This document shows, in pieces, positions 4,591 through 6,246 of a stretch of 6,246 nt of DNA. Made by a program: the position numbers and the translations under genes. This DNA is from an uncultured Oscillospiraceae bacterium (lineage in GTDB: Bacteria > Bacillota_A > Clostridia > Oscillospirales > Oscillospiraceae): assembly GCA_947631215.1 (NCBI GenBank), contig CANRKN010000124.1, positions 1-6,246 on the forward strand, in the 5' to 3' direction. Numbering within the stretch: the first letter of the stretch is position 1; each line of letters opens with the position of its first letter. The notes under the pieces are model-generated. The model saw nothing but the letters and a program-made list of their open reading frames with translations, was not told where the DNA came from and searched no databases.

Positions 4591-6246
4591 TCAGGCGGGA
4601 GAGGCGGCCTTCTTGCTCATCATAGTCTGGAACAGGAAGATGCCCACGACCACGGCCAGGCCCACCAGGTCGCTGACGGTGCCCGGATAGATGAGGAACA
4701 GTCCCGCGGCCAGGGCCACGATGCGCAGCACCCAGGGCACGTTGCCCTTCAAATACCCCTCCAGGCCCACGCCCAGGGCCAGAATGCCCAGGATGGAGGT
4801 GATGACCACCTGCACCACCTGCAAGGCGGTGGTGTCCACCAGGAGCATGGCTGGGTTCAAAGCGAAGATATAGGGCACCACGAAAGCGGCGATGGCCAGC
4901 TTCGTGGCGTTCAGGGCCGTTTTCATAGGCGGCGCCTTGGCGATGGCGGAGCCGGCGTAGGCCGCCAGGGCCACCGGCGGGGTGATGTCCGCCACGATGC
5001 CGAAGTAGAACACGAAGAAGTGGGCCGCCACGGGGGCGATGCCGATGGCGTCGCTCATGAGGATGGGGGCGCAGGTGGAGGCCATGATGCAGTAGTTGGC
5101 GGTGGTGGGCACGCCCATGCCCAGCACGATGCAGCACAGCATCGTCAGGAACAGGGCGATGATGGCCCGGCCGCCGGAGATGGCCACCACGGCGGTGATG
5201 AGCTTGGAGGCAAGGCCGGTGGAGGTGATGCACCCGGCCACCAGGCCGGCCATGGCGCAGGCCACGGCCACGGTGATGGTGCTCTTGGCGCCGGCCGCCA
5301 GGGCGTCGAAGAACTTCGCCAGGGTGAGGCAGTCGGTCTTGTCGTCGCTCTTGGTGACCTTGGCCACCACGTTGTTCACCAGGCCTATGGCGATGGTCAC
5401 CAGGATGGCGATGGCGGCGGAAAACTGCATGGTGCGGGTGTTGGTGGACACCAGCCAGACAAGGATGATCAAGGGCAGCAGCAGGTATATCTTCGGCAGC
5501 AGCTTCATGAACCTGGGAAGCTCCGCCCGGGGGATGCCCCGCAGGCCCAGCTTTTTGGCCTCCAGGTGCACCACGATGTAGATGCCGGTGAAGTAGAGCA
5601 CCGCGGGTAGGATGGCCTTCAAAGCCACCTGGCCGTAGGGGATGCCCATGTACTCGCTCATGAGGAAGGCCGCCGCGCCCATGATGGGGGGCATGATCTG
5701 TCCGCCGGTGGAGGCGGCCGCCTCCACGGCGCCGGCAAACTCGCCCTTGTACCCGGTCTTTTTCATCATGGGGATGGTGACGGAGCCGGTGGTCACGGTG
5801 TTGCCCACGGAGGAGCCGGACACCATGCCGCACAGGGCGGAGGAGATGACCGCCACCTTGGCAGGGCCGCCGGAGGAGGCGCCCGCCACGCAGTTGGCCA
5901 GGTTTATGAAGAAGGTGGATATGCCCGTGCGCTCCAGGAATGCGCCGAAGATGATGAACACCACGATGTACTTGGAGCAGACGTTGATGGGCGTGTTCAT
6001 AAGGCCCGTGGTGGTGTAAAAGAGGTCATAGATGACCTTGCCGAAGCGGACGTTGGCGAAGGTGTAGACGCCCAGCACTCCCACCACGCACAGGATGGGG
6101 ATGCCCACGCACCGGCGGCACAGCTCCATGAACGCCAGGATGGACACAATGGCCATGACCACCATCTTGGGGTCGCGGGTGACGCGGGTGGCGAGACCTA
6201 TGATGCTGCGGGCGTTCAGGGCGAAGTAGAAAAACGGCAGCGCCCC
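4591..6246 (-). CDS. TRAP transporter fused permease subunit (DctQM-type), N-terminus cut by window edge
   Basis: This is the membrane permease of a tripartite ATP-independent periplasmic (TRAP) transporter in which the small (DctQ-like) and large (DctM-like) subunits are fused. Such systems use ion gradients to import organic acids, with an extracytoplasmic TAXI-type binding protein; the substrate cannot be told from the sequence. The frame stays open to the edge, giving 551 visible residues from GALPFFYFAL, so the ATG at 6163-6165 is internal. DctM-family signatures are SGSSVGNTVTTGSVTIPMMK, EAAASTGGQIMPPIMGAAAF, LGMGVPTTANYCIM and DITPPVALAAYAGSAIA. Many hydrophobic segments suggest about a dozen or more membrane spans. 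It ends in KKAASPA at TGA 4591-4593, followed by its own terminator. Fused permeases are typically over 600 residues, so about 100 are probably missing. A binding-protein gene would be expected upstream, beyond the right edge. Confidence 0.95.
   Translation of the reverse strand, partial: GALPFFYFALNARSIIGLATRVTRDPKMVVMAIVSILAFMELCRRCVGIPILCVVGVLGVYTFANVRFGKVIYDLFYTTTGLMNTPINVCSKYIVVFIIFGAFLERTGISTFFINLANCVAGASSGGPAKVAVISSALCGMVSGSSVGNTVTTGSVTIPMMKKTGYKGEFAGAVEAAASTGGQIMPPIMGAAAFLMSEYMGIPYGQVALKAILPAVLYFTGIYIVVHLEAKKLGLRGIPRAELPRFMKLLPKIYLLLPLIILVWLVSTNTRTMQFSAAIAILVTIAIGLVNNVVAKVTKSDDKTDCLTLAKFFDALAAGAKSTITVAVACAMAGLVAGCITSTGLASKLITAVVAISGGRAIIALFLTMLCCIVLGMGVPTTANYCIMASTCAPILMSDAIGIAPVAAHFFVFYFGIVADITPPVALAAYAGSAIAKAPPMKTALNATKLAIAAFVVPYIFALNPAMLLVDTTALQVVQVVITSILGILALGVGLEGYLKGNVPWVLRIVALAAGLFLIYPGTVSDLVGLAVVVGIFLFQTMMSKKAASPA

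Noticed and set aside
3901..5610. A 569-codon plus-strand open frame through spoIVB and the TRAP gene
   Set aside because: It is His/Gly/Gln-rich, of low complexity and antisense to two clear genes. GC-rich third positions produce such long shadows.
4394..5833. A 479-codon minus-strand open frame overlapping the TRAP permease in another frame
   Set aside because: It is Arg/His/Gly-rich with no recognisable domain, and runs through the permease terminator. Only its last 44 codons, in the spacer, are discussed separately.
1..6246. CRISPR arrays, tRNA or rRNA genes, insertion-sequence ends
   Set aside because: No regularly spaced repeats, tRNA-like cloverleaf or rRNA sequence, and no transposase with terminal inverted repeats, were seen on either strand.

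Overview
The window looks like chromosome from a spore-forming, GC-rich gut Clostridium relative, probably Oscillospiraceae or nearby. The reasons are a complete SpoIVB sporulation protease, high GC with GC-rich third codon positions, strong GGAGG ribosome binding sites, and accessory families (LPD28, DUF5688, YqaJ, DUF932) that are common on mobile elements of these bacteria. Family names come from recognising the protein sequences by eye; no database was searched.

Left part (1-3259) is a degraded mobile-element segment. On the minus strand, read right to left, it holds a DUF932 gene that has lost its start, a YqaJ-type nuclease N-terminus fused in frame to a DUF5688 C-terminus, an LPD28-domain protein that appears to lack its middle, a possible 19-codon peptide, and a serine recombinase that runs off the left edge. 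The first three are packed as an operon with 1-nt spacing or overlap. Between the recombinase and the rest lies about 130 bp of A/T-tract inverted and direct repeats. One dyad there resembles a Hin/Gin-type crossover site, so it is a plausible target of the recombinase. At about 2608 the operon abuts, head to head, the remnant of a plus-strand AAA/DUF4143 ATPase gene. That remnant has lost its Walker A end and has an internal frame-shifting deletion. The segment therefore carries at least four inferred deletion joints within 2.6 kb.

Right part (3260-6246) is ordinary chromosome on the minus strand. A strong two-way terminator (3289-3321) separates the element remnant from spoIVB, which encodes a complete S55 signalling protease. 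Upstream of spoIVB is a 262-bp spacer with a palindrome, a possible interspersed repeat with a 44-codon ORF, and a terminator. That terminator ends a large TRAP-transporter fused permease gene which is cut by the right edge.

SpoIVB and the TRAP permease look functional and independent of each other. In the left part the recombinase is the only gene that shows no sign of damage. The most interesting material is the recombinase with its candidate site and the series of mostly in-frame deletions beside it.
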